Assembly: GCA_052146895.1 (NCBI GenBank)
Contig: JBKQLZ010000211.1
Location: forward strand, 1-9,311
Source of the DNA: Palsa-601 sp052146895
GTDB lineage: Bacteria > Actinomycetota > Acidimicrobiia > Acidimicrobiales > Bog-793
Length of the DNA: 9,311 bases
Direction of reading: 5' to 3'
Shown here: positions 6,086 through 9,311 of the stretch, one piece after another
Layout of the letters: the number at the start of each line of letters is the position of its first letter
Position numbering within the stretch: position 1 is the first letter of the stretch
Program-made: the position numbers and the translations under genes
Notes under the pieces: generated by a model
The model's input: the letters and a program-made list of their open reading frames with translations, nothing else
The model's database searches: none
Told to the model about the DNA's origin: nothing

Positions 6086-7231
6086 TCATTGGGTGCCGTG
6101 CTCTCGGCGGTAACGGAGGTAGGCGACGATCAGGTCGTCGAGATCGCCGTCGAGCACGGCTTCGACGTTTCCGGTCTCGTAGCCCGACCGGAGGTCCTTC
6201 ACGAGCTGATAGGGCGCCATCACGTAAGAGCGGATCTGGCTCCCCCACGTCACCTCGATCTGGGGTCCCGTCAGCTCGCTCATCTCCGCCCTGCGCTCGG
6301 CACGCTGGAGCTCGGCCAGCTTGGCGGCGAGGATCTGCAGCGCTTTCGCCTTGTTCTGGTGCTGACTGCGCTCGTTCTGGCACGAGACGACGACCCCTGT
6401 TGGCAGATGCGTGATCCGCACGGCAGAGTCGGTGACGTTCACGTGCTGGCCGCCGGCACCCGAGGACCGATAGGTGTCGATCCGCAGGTCCTTCTCGTCT
6501 ATGTCGACTTCGTCCCGGAGGTCGTCGATGAACGGGGTCGCCTCCATCGACGAGAAGCTCGTCTGGCGTCGGTGCTGGGAGTCGAAAGGTGACATCCGCA
6601 CGAGCCGGTGGACTCCCCGCTCGGCGGAGAGAAGACCGTAGGCGTAACGGCCCTTCACGATGAAGGTGGCAGACAAGATGCCTGCTTCCTGGCCGGGGGA
6701 CACTTCGTCGACCTCGACTTCCATGCCGCGCCGTTCTGCCCATCGCTGGTACATCCGCAGCATCATCTCCGCCCAGTCCTGCGCGTCGGTGCCGCCCGCG
6801 CCCGCGTGGATCTCACAGATGGCGTCACGCTCGTCGAACTCCCCCGCGAACAAGCTGCGGAGCTCGAGCTGGTCGAGATCCTTCGAGAGCGAGGCGACCG
6901 ACTCGGTCAGCTCCGCCGTCATCTCCGCGACCGCCTCGTCGCCCTCGTCGAGTGCGAGCGACCAGAGGACCTCGGCGTCGCTCATGCGCGCCTCGAGCCC
7001 GGCAAGCAAGTCGACATCAGCCTTCGCCCTGCCGTACTCGGCGGTCACCTTGCGGGCGCGGTCGGGATCCGACCACAGGTCGGGATCTCCCACTTCTGTC
7101 TCGAGCTTCTCGAGGTTCGCCGTCAAGTCGTCGAAGCGCAGGTACCCCTTGGCAGCATCCAGCCGTGTCCGAAGCGAGGCGAGCTCCTCCCCGAACTCCG
7201 GGCGCGATGGGTTACCAGTCTCCTCTGCCAT
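6086..7231 (-). CDS. prfB: Peptide chain release factor 2
   Basis: Class I release factor that reads UGA and UAA at the ribosomal A site and triggers release of the finished peptide. In 381 residues the N-terminal helical domain is followed by the codon-recognition domain with the RF2-specific SPF tripeptide at 214-216 (RF1 has PxT). The peptidyl-transferase GGQ at 260-262 sits in RSSGAGGQHVNVTDSAVRI. The acidic EIHAGAGGTDAQDWAEMM block (140-157) is also typical. The frame is continuous from ATG 7231: there is no internal TGA near codon 25 and so no autoregulatory +1 frameshift of the E. coli kind. It starts 3 nt after the secA stop with no good Shine-Dalgarno, so coupling to secA is likely. 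Confidence 0.97.
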   Translation of the reverse strand: MAEETGNPSRPEFGEELASLRTRLDAAKGYLRFDDLTANLEKLETEVGDPDLWSDPDRARKVTAEYGRAKADVDLLAGLEARMSDAEVLWSLALDEGDEAVAEMTAELTESVASLSKDLDQLELRSLFAGEFDERDAICEIHAGAGGTDAQDWAEMMLRMYQRWAERRGMEVEVDEVSPGQEAGILSATFIVKGRYAYGLLSAERGVHRLVRMSPFDSQHRRQTSFSSMEATPFIDDLRDEVDIDEKDLRIDTYRSSGAGGQHVNVTDSAVRITHLPTGVVVSCQNERSQHQNKAKALQILAAKLAELQRAERRAEMSELTGPQIEVTWGSQIRSYVMAPYQLVKDLRSGYETGNVEAVLDGDLDDLIVAYLRYRREHGTQ

Positions 7232-7234
7232 GAG

Positions 7235-9311
<2,077 letters not shown>

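Noticed and set aside
7140..7231. RF2-type autoregulatory +1 frameshift in prfB
   Set aside because: The frame is continuous from ATG with no internal TGA in the early codons.

Overview
The window reads as chromosomal DNA of a high-GC actinobacterium. The minus-strand order secA, prfB, ftsE, ftsX is an actinobacterial core arrangement. The plus-strand acyl-CoA synthetase looks most like actinobacterial FadD19-type enzymes, from memory of that family. I cannot fix the genus. A deep-branching or uncultured lineage such as the Acidimicrobiia is a guess.

Layout. Positions 1-2613 hold two plus-strand genes: the 3' part of an acyl-CoA synthetase gene and a complete serine hydrolase of the beta-lactamase/esterase (class C-like) family. 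They are 62 bp apart and probably co-transcribed in lipid or sterol catabolism. Facing them on the minus strand, only 17 bp away, is a small toxin-antitoxin module (2631-3235) made of a RelE/ParE-type toxin and an AbrB/SpoVT-type antitoxin. The antitoxin reading frame is broken by what looks like a single missing G near 3060. A promoter-like element with a perfect 13-bp palindrome sits directly before the antitoxin and would give a leaderless mRNA.

Positions 3236-3534 are mostly non-coding, with one doubtful 49-codon ORF. From 3535 to the right edge everything is on the minus strand and closely packed. Read in transcription order it is secA (5' end outside the window), prfB (peptide release factor 2), ftsE and ftsX (cell-division ABC complex), then a short glucose-1-phosphate thymidylyltransferase-like sugar nucleotidyltransferase. 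secA/prfB are 3 nt apart and ftsE/ftsX overlap by 1 nt. A 97-nt gap before ftsE carries a possible promoter and a perfect 12-bp palindrome. The nucleotidyltransferase lies where smpB is often found in other actinobacteria.

I see no convincing undescribed system. The items most worth a second look are the frameshifted antitoxin with its apparently intact toxin, the operator/leaderless promoter of that module, the palindrome before ftsE, and the three-frame stop repeat after the nucleotidyltransferase. No tRNA, rRNA, CRISPR array or transposase was recognised.
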